Shown one piece after another: positions 1 to 5,899 of a stretch of DNA of 8,237 bases. The position numbers and the translations under genes are program-made. Below the pieces are notes generated by a model. It searched no databases and was not told the DNA's origin. It saw nothing but the letters and a program-made list of their open reading frames with translations. Numbering within the stretch: position 1 is the stretch's first letter; each line of letters opens with the position of its first letter. The DNA lies in assembly GCA_937864275.1 (NCBI GenBank), contig CALMIW010000434.1, positions 1 to 8,237 of the forward strand, in the 5' to 3' direction. This DNA is from an uncultured Dehalococcoidia bacterium. Its GTDB lineage: Bacteria > Chloroflexota > Dehalococcoidia > Tepidiformales > Tepidiformaceae.

Positions 1-2054
1 TTGAGGGTGCCTTCAACGATTGCCAGCGCCTGGATTGGCGGGATCGCCGTGCTCGTGAGGACGCCGCAATCGCCGGCGGGGCAGTATCCCTGGGTGCCGG
101 CGCTGATGGCGCGCACATCTTTGAGCATGTACCAGTCGGTATTGATCGCGGCGATCGTGAGGGTGATGTCGATGATCTTCGAGATCATCTCGGCCTTTTC
201 CAGCTTGAGTTCGAAAACCGCGTCATCTTCGTCGGTCAGCAGCGAGTGGAAGTCGGGGCTCTTGCTTTCGGCCCAGGCGAGGGCCAGCGGCGCGGCGAGT
301 CCCGCCCCGATCTCGTCGCCGAAGACCTCGAACTCAGCCCACGCCTGTCCGTCTCCCTCTTCCGCATAGAGACCGCCGAGGTAGTCAACGAGGGTGTCGG
401 TGCCGCCGGTGGCGTAGAGGCCGGCAGTGACCGCGAAGCCCGCCGGGGTGACCGTGCCCACCAGCAGGCCGACCGCGGCAGCCGCTACTTCCCACTTCTC
501 GATCCAGTCGTCCACGCTTTCCTTCCAGGAGCGGAGCGTGTCGATCCACGAAGTGCTTTCGATTGCCCAGGTGGAATACACCCGGAGGTAACGGATGACA
601 TTGACGCTGCCGGCGACGAAGGGTTTCGAAGCCGCGGCGATGGCGGTCTCCATCTCCGGGTGCGATTCGCTGCCGGCGCCTGTGATGACGGCATCGGTGA
701 AGTAGAGCTCGCCGTAGGGACGGAGGACGCGCAGGTCGAAGGCCGGGAGCGCCTGCGTGCGGACAAGCCAGCGGGTGAAATCGACGCCCCAGGGCGCCCA
801 TGCGTAGAGCGCGGATTCGAGGGCCTGCTCGACGGTCGTGCCGCTGGAGTCGAAGAGCATCTCATCGAGCGCGTAGCCTTCGCCGACCCAGCGTTTCCAT
901 GCGAGCACCCATTCGGCGCGGAGTTGCGCGAGCCTATCGATGCCCGCGACGTAGAGCTGGAAGCCGGTCAGCCCGGTGCCTGGCAGGGACGCCGTGAACG
1001 GTCCACCCGCGAGCATCGCGCCAGAACCGACCATCGCAATTCGAGCGCCGCCGAGGAGCCGCAGGGCGTTTTCGAGATCGGTCGCGAAGTCGGATGGAGT
1101 GCGGGACTGGACCAGGAGCGAGGCGTACCCCTCAGGGTGGTCGGCGAGCACCGCTTCAGCCTGGGGGAGCCATGCTTCGACCTCCCGTTGCCAGGCGGCG
1201 CGATCGGTCCAGTAGAGCGTTTCGAGGCGGACCGCCTCGTTCTCCATGGCAGCGCCGGCGAACCCCGCCTTCGGGGTGGCAACAGCGACCACCCACGGCG
1301 CCGGGATGTCGCGGACTTCCAGGCGGCGGCCGGGCTTGCCGTTCGGCAGGGAGACGGCCTCGGACGGGATCTCGATCCACGCCCCGAGCTGCGACTGGGC
1401 GATGACGGTCTCGCCCGGCGAGCCGGCAGCCGGGAGGTCGACCGTGACGGCATCCGCGATGGTGATGCCGGCGACCGACTCGAACCGCCAGGCGACGCCG
1501 CCACGATCCCAGGCCGGGCTCGCGTCCGCGACCTGGATGCGCTTCAGGTCTACGCCCTCGCCGAAGACGACCGGGCCGCCCGGGACATCCGCGACGGCGC
1601 CAGCGGGGTGCTCGAGGCGAAGATGGGGCCGGGTCGCGCCCTCACCCGGGACATCTTCGAGGACGACGACGGTGCTCTCCTGGGCGTTGGCGGGCTCGTC
1701 GTCATCGGCGTCCTTCTCGCCCCCGCCACGGAGTACGATCATCGCAGCGAGACCGATGCCGATGGTCGCGACGACAGCCGTCCCCGCGACGCCAAGCGTC
1801 CGCCGTCCCAGCGGCCGTTTGCGCCGGGGCGGAGCTTTCTGAGCAGGCGCCGAGTCCGCGGCCTGAGGGGTGGCGGCGCGAACTCCAACGACACCCTGCC
1901 CGACGGCCTGGCCGCACGCCTTGCAGAACTTCGCGCCGGCCGCGACCTGGGCACCGCACGAGGGGCACGCGACAGCCTGCCCGCAGGCGCGGCAGAACTT
2001 CGCGTCGCTGCCCAGCGCCGTGCCGCACTTCCCGCAGACGGTTTGCGTTTCCAA
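1..2054 (-). CDS. Double zinc-ribbon, single-span membrane protein of unknown function (3' end cut by window edge)
   Basis: The frame is open from a TTG at 2054 to the window edge, giving about 684 residues with no stop. Residues 7-47 form two zinc ribbons (C7/C10/C21/C24 and C30/C33/C44/C47), each with the KFCxxCG signature of DZR/zinc-ribbon proteins. A basic Pro-rich linker ending RRKRPLGRR leads into one membrane span (about 87-108), followed by an acidic stretch. The positive-inside rule puts the ribbons in the cytoplasm and the rest outside. The outer part starts beta-rich (about 125-255), then is helical and Trp-rich, with a Gly/Ala hydrophobic segment at about 524-552 that might be a second membrane-active segment. 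Its only cysteines are C658 and C663. The TTG is preceded by GGAGG with 9-nt spacing; an in-frame ATG at 2084 would add 10 residues. I do not recognise the outer domain. Sensing or envelope roles are inference only. Confidence 0.8.
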   Translation of the reverse strand, partial: METQTVCGKCGTALGSDAKFCRACGQAVACPSCGAQVAAGAKFCKACGQAVGQGVVGVRAATPQAADSAPAQKAPPRRKRPLGRRTLGVAGTAVVATIGIGLAAMIVLRGGGEKDADDDEPANAQESTVVVLEDVPGEGATRPHLRLEHPAGAVADVPGGPVVFGEGVDLKRIQVADASPAWDRGGVAWRFESVAGITIADAVTVDLPAAGSPGETVIAQSQLGAWIEIPSEAVSLPNGKPGRRLEVRDIPAPWVVAVATPKAGFAGAAMENEAVRLETLYWTDRAAWQREVEAWLPQAEAVLADHPEGYASLLVQSRTPSDFATDLENALRLLGGARIAMVGSGAMLAGGPFTASLPGTGLTGFQLYVAGIDRLAQLRAEWVLAWKRWVGEGYALDEMLFDSSGTTVEQALESALYAWAPWGVDFTRWLVRTQALPAFDLRVLRPYGELYFTDAVITGAGSESHPEMETAIAAASKPFVAGSVNVIRYLRVYSTWAIESTSWIDTLRSWKESVDDWIEKWEVAAAAVGLLVGTVTPAGFAVTAGLYATGGTDTLVDYLGGLYAEEGDGQAWAEFEVFGDEIGAGLAAPLALAWAESKSPDFHSLLTDEDDAVFELKLEKAEMISKIIDITLTIAAINTDWYMLKDVRAISAGTQGYCPAGDCGVLTSTAIPPIQALAIVEGTL

Positions 2055-2166
2055 GCCTCCAGACCCTCCAGCGGCGGGCCGCATCGCCCACGATCATCCG
2101 CCGGCGCGGAGCAGTGGAGGATGACCGTGGGGCCATCAATCGCTGTTCGAAGGGCGGAAACTTCGC

Positions 2167-2180
2167 CTGCGTGCACGCAG
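2167..2180. promoter_or_regulatory. 14-bp perfect palindrome upstream of the zinc-ribbon gene
   Basis: CTGCGTGCACGCAG is a perfect 14-bp palindrome about 110 bp upstream of the zinc-ribbon start and 3 bp from the neighbouring hairpin. It could be an operator for the gene to its left. No promoter hexamers next to it are convincing, so the role is a guess. Confidence 0.3.
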
Positions 2181-2182
2181 AA

Positions 2183-2209
2183 GCGCCCGGCTGAAATTCA
2201 GCCGGGCGC
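2183..2209 (-). terminator. Hairpin terminator of the 71-residue gene
   Basis: GCGCCCGGCTGA pairs perfectly with TCAGCCGGGCGC around a 3-nt loop (12 bp, extendable by one A-T pair). It lies 26 nt downstream of the stop codon of the minus-strand gene at 2235-2450. The sequence after it on the minus strand (TTCTGCG) has no real U-tract, so it would be a weakly canonical intrinsic terminator, or an mRNA 3'-end stabiliser. Confidence 0.6.
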
Positions 2210-2234
2210 CGTGACGTGAACTGGGCGGTGCCGG

Positions 2235-2450
2235 TTACGAAACGAGCGTTCGGCCGTTGGCCGCGAACTTGCGGCGGGCCTGGCGCCGGGTCGCGCCCTT
2301 GCCCATGCGGATGAGCATGCCATCGAAGGCAGCCACCATGGACCAGGGGCGTGTGACCCCGAGGCGCTTGGCTTCGGCGGCGAGCAGGATGCCCTTGCGC
2401 TCGCGGTCGAGGCTCTTGATGCGCTCCAGGGCGAGGTCGACGTATTCCAT
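2235..2450 (-). CDS. Small basic hypothetical protein, 71 residues
   Basis: ATG at 2450 is preceded by AGGAG with about 8-nt spacing, and a TTGACA-type promoter lies upstream, which supports a real gene. The product has an N-terminal amphipathic helix-like part (MEYVDLALERIKSLDRERKG), then a middle part with AEAKRLGVTRPWSMVAAFDG, and a strongly basic tail (KGATRRQARRKFAANGR). No cysteines, signal peptide or membrane segment are visible, and I do not recognise a family. The basic tail would suit nucleic-acid or acidic-partner binding, but this is inference. It is divergent from the CGNR regulator gene and probably shares operator sites with it. A hairpin terminator follows the stop. Confidence 0.7.
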   Translation of the reverse strand: MEYVDLALERIKSLDRERKGILLAAEAKRLGVTRPWSMVAAFDGMLIRMGKGATRRQARRKFAANGRTLVS

Positions 2451-2475
2451 TGGTGAGCTCCTCTCTCTACGCCGT

Positions 2476-2541
2476 GTTACTGATAACGACCGTAGCCGGT
2501 AACAAAGTTACCTGTCAACGCAAAATACCGGTTACGTGACC
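2476..2541. promoter_or_regulatory. Cluster of three related palindromes (probable operators) in a divergent promoter region
   Basis: Three palindromes built on the same half-site occur within 66 bp. They are GTTACTGATAAC (2476-2487, GTTA/TAAC arms), the perfect GGTAAC-AAA-GTTACC (2498-2512), and the nearly perfect GGTTACGTGACC (2530-2541, one mismatched pair). They lie between the start codons of two divergent genes and overlap the promoter elements for both directions. This is the classic layout for a dimeric repressor controlling itself and its neighbour. The CGNR protein encoded at 2571 is the nearest candidate binder; that link is inferred. Confidence 0.6.
2489..2518 (-). promoter_or_regulatory. 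Leftward promoter for the 71-residue gene
   Basis: On the minus strand there is a perfect TTGACA (2518-2513), then 18 bp, then TACGGT (2494-2489) as a weak -10. The start of transcription would fall near 2482, inside the leftmost palindrome. The 15-bp GGTAAC-AAA-GTTACC palindrome lies wholly within the spacer, so a bound protein would block polymerase. Confidence 0.5.
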
Positions 2542-2561
2542 TTGGCCACATATGCTATGGT
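2532..2561 (+). promoter_or_regulatory. Possible rightward promoter for the CGNR regulator gene (near-leaderless)
   Basis: TATGCT (2551-2556) and TATGGT (2556-2561) each match the -10 consensus at four of six positions. TTACGT (2532-2537) is a poor -35 at 18-bp spacing to the second. Either would start transcription within about 10 nt of the ATG at 2571. This agrees with the lack of any Shine-Dalgarno sequence there and suggests a leaderless or near-leaderless mRNA. The rightmost palindrome covers the -35 region. Confidence 0.35.
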
Positions 2562-2570
2562 TGCCGCGAA

Positions 2571-3092
2571 ATGGATCCCGCCGAGCGCGACCTCTTCCTT
2601 CAGTTCCTCTGGACGCGAGGCGACACCGACGCCATCGACAGTCCCCCGAAGCTCAAGGAATGGCTCGTCGGGCTGGGCCTGCTCGAGCCAGACGAGCAGG
2701 TGACGGACGACGACGTCCGGCTCGCGCGGCACCTGCGCGCCGCCTCGCGCAACCTCTGCGGGAACACGGACGGCGGCCCAGATCCTCGGACGCAGGCAGC
2801 CATCGACGAGTTAAACGCGCGGGCACCCCTGAAGGTAACGGTGGCGCCGGGCGGGCTCGCGATCGCACCCGGCGGGACCGGGGTCGCCCGGGCACTCTCG
2901 AACTTCCTGGCCATCGGCTACCGGGCGACGACATCGGGCGAGTTCTCCCGGTTCAAGGCCTGCAAGGGTTGCGGATGGGCGTTCTACGACGAATCGAAGA
3001 ACGGCTCGAAGAAGTGGTGCGACATGGCCTCGTGCGGGACCCGCAGCAAGATGAGGGCCTACCGGGAGCGGAAGAAGGCGATCGGGGCGTAG
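2571..3092 (+). CDS. CGNR zinc-finger (ABATE-type) transcriptional regulator
   Basis: 173 residues. The C-terminus holds the CGNR zinc finger: C131-x2-C134, then W149-C150 and C155-G-T-R-S-K, followed by a basic tail, the layout of this putative DNA-binding finger. The signature asparagine is Thr here (CGTR). The N-terminal part (FLWTRGDTDAIDSPPKLKEWLVGLGLL, then RLARHLRAASRNLC at 50-63) follows the ABATE domain that normally precedes the finger, but the usual first strand before the FLWTR-like segment is short. No in-frame start lies upstream to restore it. CGNR proteins are regarded as transcription regulators; ligands are mostly unknown. It is followed by a flavoprotein gene 59 bp downstream and is divergent from a small basic protein. 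Autoregulation and control of both neighbours is inferred from the palindromes upstream. Confidence 0.85.
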   Translation: MDPAERDLFLQFLWTRGDTDAIDSPPKLKEWLVGLGLLEPDEQVTDDDVRLARHLRAASRNLCGNTDGGPDPRTQAAIDELNARAPLKVTVAPGGLAIAPGGTGVARALSNFLAIGYRATTSGEFSRFKACKGCGWAFYDESKNGSKKWCDMASCGTRSKMRAYRERKKAIGA

Positions 3093-3151
3093 CGGCCCAT
3101 CGCGAGGGCGGGGTGCTACGCTTTCGCGAACTTTGCAGCCCCGGAGTCCGA

Positions 3152-4333
3152 ATGCAGCCAGCCACGCGTCCCACGCTGACCGCCGCCGAGTACCTCGAAG
3201 GTGTCCGCTCGCTCCTCGGGCCTATCCTCGCGGCCGCCAGCGAAATCGAGGAGGCCCGGCGGCTTCCGTCGCACATCGAACGCATGGTGCGGGACGCCGG
3301 GATGTTCGCGGTTGGCGTACCGAAGGATTGGGGCGGGCTCGAACTCGACCCCGTGACCCAGCTCGAGGGCATCGAACTGCTGGCAACGGCAGACGCCTCG
3401 CCGGCCTGGGCGGCGATGATCGGCTGCGACACCGGCTATGTCCTAGGCTTCTTCGAAAACGCCGCCGCCCGCGAACTCTTCACCGACACCTGGCGGTCGA
3501 CGGCATTCGTTGGCAGCCCTTCGGGGATAGCGTCCGTGGTCGACGGTGGCTACCGGGTCTCCGGCCGCTGGACGTTCGCATCGGGGTGCACGCACTCCGC
3601 GGTGTTCCTCCTGGCCTGCGTCGCGACGACGGAGCAGGGTCCGCGCATGGCGACGGAGCGGATGCCGGAGGTGCGGGTGGTGGCACTCCCGGCGGAGCAG
3701 GCGCAGATCCTCGACACCTGGACGACGACAGGCGTCCGCGGGAGCGGGAGCCACGACATCGCCGTCGATTCGCTGTTCGTGCCGGAATCGCATTCGTTTC
3801 GGCTGTTCCCTTCGGAAATGCACATCGACGGGCCGCTGTACCGCTACCCGTTCCTGTTCACGTTCAAGCTGGCCGCGGTCGCCCTGGGCATCGCGCGCGG
3901 CGCCATCGACGACGTGATCGCGCTCTCGGCGACGAAGACCGCCTATGGGAGCCGCACGCTGATCCGCGACAAGGACTGGCTGCAGGTGGGCATCACGCGC
4001 GCGGAAATCGCCTACGGACAGGCGCGCGCGTTCTACCACGAGGCGATGCGCGAGATCTGGCAGGAGATGTCGGCGGGCAACGCTCCTTCGAAGCTGGCCC
4101 AGGCGAAGCTCAATGCCGCGCAGGTCGGCGCGGTCGAACGGTCGATCGAGGTGGTGGACGCGATGTACAAGGCCGGGGGGAGCAACGCGCTGTATTCGAA
4201 GGGCACGCTGGACCGGCGGTTGCGCGACGTGCACACGGCCGGGCAGCACACGGTGCTCCAGGATCACGCGCTGCAGGAATCGGGGCGTGTGTACCTGGGG
4301 ATCCACCCCGAGAGCAGCATGATGATCCGGTAG
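3152..4333 (+). CDS. Acyl-CoA dehydrogenase-fold flavoprotein, probably a two-component flavin-dependent monooxygenase
   Basis: 393 residues, the usual length for the HsaA/DszC-like branch of the acyl-CoA dehydrogenase superfamily. Segments in order: helical N-domain with GMFAVGVPKDWGGLELD (50-66); beta middle domain with GGYRVSGRWTFASGC (132-146) and DTWTTTGVRGSGSHD (188-202); C-terminal helical domain of the Acyl-CoA_dh_2 type ending in LRDVHTAGQH (357-366). The GYRVSGRW-FASG and G-GSHD segments and the RD-HT--QH motif are typical of group D monooxygenases, which use reduced flavin from a separate reductase. No reductase gene lies in the window and the substrate cannot be read. ATG 3152 has GGAG five nt upstream; the frame stays open well upstream, but nothing there resembles the family. 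It probably forms an operon with the CGNR regulator. A plain acyl-CoA dehydrogenase is the less likely alternative. Confidence 0.85.
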   Translation: MQPATRPTLTAAEYLEGVRSLLGPILAAASEIEEARRLPSHIERMVRDAGMFAVGVPKDWGGLELDPVTQLEGIELLATADASPAWAAMIGCDTGYVLGFFENAAARELFTDTWRSTAFVGSPSGIASVVDGGYRVSGRWTFASGCTHSAVFLLACVATTEQGPRMATERMPEVRVVALPAEQAQILDTWTTTGVRGSGSHDIAVDSLFVPESHSFRLFPSEMHIDGPLYRYPFLFTFKLAAVALGIARGAIDDVIALSATKTAYGSRTLIRDKDWLQVGITRAEIAYGQARAFYHEAMREIWQEMSAGNAPSKLAQAKLNAAQVGAVERSIEVVDAMYKAGGSNALYSKGTLDRRLRDVHTAGQHTVLQDHALQESGRVYLGIHPESSMMIR

Positions 4334-4338
4334 GGGTT

Positions 4339-4364
4339 TCGGGCCGGAGGAACCAGCGGCCCGA
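4339..4364 (+). terminator. Hairpin after the flavoprotein gene
   Basis: TCGGGCC and GGCCCGA form a 7-bp stem with a 12-nt loop starting five nt after the stop codon. No T-run follows, but the REP-like hairpin lies just beyond. A modest terminator candidate. Confidence 0.35.
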
Positions 4365-4368
4365 GTAC

Positions 4369-4398
4369 TCAGAGGACCCGCAGTAATGCGGGTCAGGG
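4369..4398 (+). repeat. REP-like hairpin repeat, left copy
   Basis: This 30-bp unit holds a perfect 8-bp stem, GACCCGCA (4375-4382) and TGCGGGTC (4387-4394), with loop GTAA, flanked by TCAGAG outside and AGGG inside. Its reverse complement occurs at 4881-4910 with one mismatch, so the pair forms a long inverted repeat around the transposase-like gene. Confidence 0.85.
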
Positions 4399-4411
4399 TC
4401 TGCCTGCCCGC

Positions 4412-4798
4412 CTACGACGGGTTTTCCGGCCTGAATCCATTGAGCCACGGGCCAGGGCGCAGGCTTCCCGGCAGATCCGTCCCCTGGCCGCTGACGACAT
4501 ACTCGCTTGCGGCCAGGACGTCATCCTCGTTCCAGAGGTAGATGGTGCTGCCGTGTTCCGCCCAGACTGGCTGGCGGGCGCCGACGAGGCGAGATGCACG
4601 CAGTCTACGTGTTGCAATGGACTTCACCTCGTGGAGCACCTTCGCCACGGACGCCTCGGCTGTGAGCACCCAAGGCAGGGGATTCGTGCGGCAGTGACAC
4701 GCATGCAGGTTCCATCCGCGGAACGCGCAGACCTCCGCCACCGCGAGTTCCAGGCGCCGCCGGATCGGCTCATCGAACGCCAGGGGTGGCGCGGCCAT
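4412..4798 (-). CDS. REP-associated (IS200/Y1-type) transposase-like protein with a substituted HUH motif
   Basis: 128 residues. The chain follows short Y1-transposase-family proteins: PPLAFDEPIRRRLELAVAEV (4-23), RGWNLHACHCRTN (27-39), KVLHEVKSIATRRLR (53-67), WAEHGSTIYLWNEDD (79-93), then EYVVSGQG (99-106). From my knowledge of the family, the segment after RTN should read His-x-His (as in NHVHVV), the metal-binding HUH motif. Here residues 40-42 are Pro-Leu-Pro, so both ligands are gone. Y100 in the YV--Q helix is the candidate nucleophile and is kept. No stop or frameshift interrupts it. The ATG at 4798 has GGAG 9 nt upstream and fits the family N-terminus; a GTG at 4834 would add 12 residues (MAEPNLYSERSL) but lacks an evident ribosome site. 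It is flanked by inverted hairpin repeats. Likely catalytically dead, perhaps still DNA-binding. Confidence 0.75.
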   Translation of the reverse strand: MAAPPLAFDEPIRRRLELAVAEVCAFRGWNLHACHCRTNPLPWVLTAEASVAKVLHEVKSIATRRLRASRLVGARQPVWAEHGSTIYLWNEDDVLAASEYVVSGQGTDLPGSLRPGPWLNGFRPENPS

Positions 4799-4880
4799 GA
4801 GGGACCGCTCCGAGTAGAGGTTGGGTTCCGCCACGGCGGTAGGTTACCCGATAGCTGTGGGCGACGGGGTCCGGGGATAT

Positions 4881-4910
4881 CCCTGACCCGCATCACTGCG
4901 GGTCCTCTGA
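4881..4910 (-). repeat. REP-like hairpin repeat, right copy (inverted)
   Basis: This is the reverse complement of 4369-4398 with one difference, in the loop (GTGA instead of GTAA when read on the minus strand). The stem is GACCCGCA (4885-4892) with TGCGGGTC (4897-4904). It lies about 28 nt after the stop codon of the hydrolase gene and may also act as that gene's transcript end. Confidence 0.85.
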
Positions 4911-4938
4911 TTCCCTCGCCGATACCTCCGATGGGTCG

Positions 4939-5709
4939 CTAGCGTCCGCCGGGCCCGAGGTGGCGCAGGAAGAAGCGCTCGAACTCCTCGCGTTCGTGCG
5001 CGGGGATTCCGACGTGGCCACCGGGGTTGATGTGCATGGTCTTCTCCTTCGCGCCGAAAGCGTCGAAGAGGGCCAGGCCGGCCTCCACGTTCACCAGTTC
5101 GTCGTGACGCTGGAAGACGAAGAGCAGCGGGATCGTGATGCTCGCCGCCTGCGCGGCGAACTCATCCATGCCCGAGCGGAGGCCGTTGAGGCCCAGTACG
5201 GCGCATTGCACCCGGGACTCAGACGCGAGATACGGCACGCCAATCGATGTCCCCATGGAGACGCCCCAGTAGCCCACCGGGCCCTCGCCCACTTCGGGCA
5301 GTGTGCGGACCGCATCAAGCGTCGCCCGCCATTCGGGGACGGCCCGCAGCGTGCGCTGGGCCATTTCCCGCATCCGTTCGGGGTCGAAGCCCTGGGTACG
5401 GCCGGCGATGCGGGCCTGGATATTTGCACGCGCGGCAGCCGCCGCCTCCGGCGTGGTCCGGTCGCCGTGTCCCGGCGCGTCGATCGCGACCACCGCCCAG
5501 CGCTGGTGGCGGGCGTACGCGCGGGCACGGGCGAGGAGCGTATCGACCCGCTTGTGCTGGGTGCCGCCGTGGCCCATGAGCACTACGGGGCGCGGGCCCA
5601 CCGCACCTTCGGGTGTCCAGATGATGCCCGGGACGCGCTCCCCGGCGACCTCAAGTTCGAACGCGCGCTCGCTGACTCCGTGCTCCGTGACTTCGGAAGT
5701 GAATTGCAT
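4939..5709 (-). CDS. Alpha/beta hydrolase, dienelactone-hydrolase-like
   Basis: 256 residues. The alpha/beta-hydrolase core is clear: PVVLMGHGGTQHK (41-53) supplies the HGG oxyanion turn, DAPGHGDR (77-84) follows, the nucleophile elbow is G149-V-S151-M-G153, the acid is probably D203 in RHDELV, and the base is H232 in PGGHVG. All three catalytic positions are present, so the enzyme should be active. A helical insertion (about 85-125) probably forms the lid. No signal peptide, so it is likely cytoplasmic. The sequence suits an esterase or peptidase-like hydrolase of the DLH/AXE branch; the substrate cannot be deduced. The ATG at 5709 has AGAGG about 7 nt upstream; the frame stays open further upstream, but that part lacks family features. 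It is separated from purH by 190 bp with hairpins, so probably its own transcript. Confidence 0.85.
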   Translation of the reverse strand: MQFTSEVTEHGVSERAFELEVAGERVPGIIWTPEGAVGPRPVVLMGHGGTQHKRVDTLLARARAYARHQRWAVVAIDAPGHGDRTTPEAAAAARANIQARIAGRTQGFDPERMREMAQRTLRAVPEWRATLDAVRTLPEVGEGPVGYWGVSMGTSIGVPYLASESRVQCAVLGLNGLRSGMDEFAAQAASITIPLLFVFQRHDELVNVEAGLALFDAFGAKEKTMHINPGGHVGIPAHEREEFERFFLRHLGPGGR

Positions 5710-5778
5710 TGAATGCCTCTGCCGATGTGTTGCCGGCATTGTTCGCATTCGCGGCGTTCGGATCCAGCCGGGGCGTTT

Positions 5779-5805
5779 GGAGGACCCGCGACCCGTGGGT
5801 TGAGG
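5779..5805 (+). repeat. Possible degenerate REP-like unit
   Basis: GGAGGACCCGC followed by GTGGGTTGAGG folds as ACCCGC/GTGGGT (one G-T wobble) around GACCC. It resembles the left REP-like unit (AGAGGACCCGC ... GCGGGTCAGGG) in stem and flanks, in the same orientation. This similarity was found by eye and could be chance in GC-rich DNA. Confidence 0.35.
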
Positions 5806-5824
5806 CGAGGCAGTCATGCCTCGC
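5805..5824. repeat. 8-bp hairpin with REP-like tip
   Basis: GCGAGGCA and TGCCTCGC form a perfect stem around GTCA. The tip GCAGTCATGC matches the tips of both REP-like units (GCAGTAATGC and GCAGTGATGC), while the lower stem differs. It directly abuts the degenerate unit. It could be a REP relative or an extra terminator downstream of purH. Confidence 0.4.
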
Positions 5825-5878
5825 GTGGTGAGTGCCGCCCCCGGTGTTCCGCGCGGCGTTTCGGGTTGGGGTGCGCAC

Positions 5879-5898
5879 GCGGGCCATGGCTGGCCCGC
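5879..5898 (-). terminator. Hairpin immediately after purH
   Basis: GCGGGCCA and TGGCCCGC form a perfect 8-bp stem with a 4-nt loop, beginning one nt after the purH stop codon. No U-run follows on the minus strand. It is likely a transcript-end structure of the same U-poor kind as the hairpins at 2183-2209 and 7722-7752. Confidence 0.5.
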
Positions 5899-5899
5899 C

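Larger units (their letters stand above)
4369..4910. mobile_element. REP/RAYT-like element: transposase-like gene between inverted REP-like hairpins
   Basis: The element is 542 bp and is bounded by two 30-bp inverted repeats, each containing a hairpin. Inside is a single minus-strand gene of the REP-associated tyrosine transposase type. In that family the transposase recognises palindromic repeats flanking its own gene, and paired inverted repeats are the known organisation (REPINs). No target-site duplication is visible at the outer edges, as expected for this class. The enzyme appears to have lost its HUH motif, so the element is probably no longer autonomous. It could be a domesticated or decaying copy. 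Confidence 0.7.

Noticed and set aside
246..2219. 657-codon plus-strand open frame
   Set aside because: It lies exactly antisense to the zinc-ribbon gene in the same codon register. Its composition is Arg/Gly/Asp-rich with no domain, whereas the minus frame has clear zinc ribbons, a membrane span and a ribosome site.
2552..3151. Upstream 200-codon extension of the flavoprotein frame
   Set aside because: It overlaps the CGNR regulator in another frame and has no similarity to the acyl-CoA dehydrogenase fold. The ATG at 3152 has a ribosome site and gives the family's usual length.
4369..4398. Hairpin taken only as a terminator of the flavoprotein gene
   Set aside because: It may end transcripts, but the same 30-bp sequence recurs inverted at 4881-4910 including the flanks, which a simple terminator does not explain.
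4553..4942. 129-codon plus-strand frame across the transposase-like gene
   Set aside because: It is antisense to the Y1-family frame and reads through the right REP-like hairpin, with no recognisable domain.
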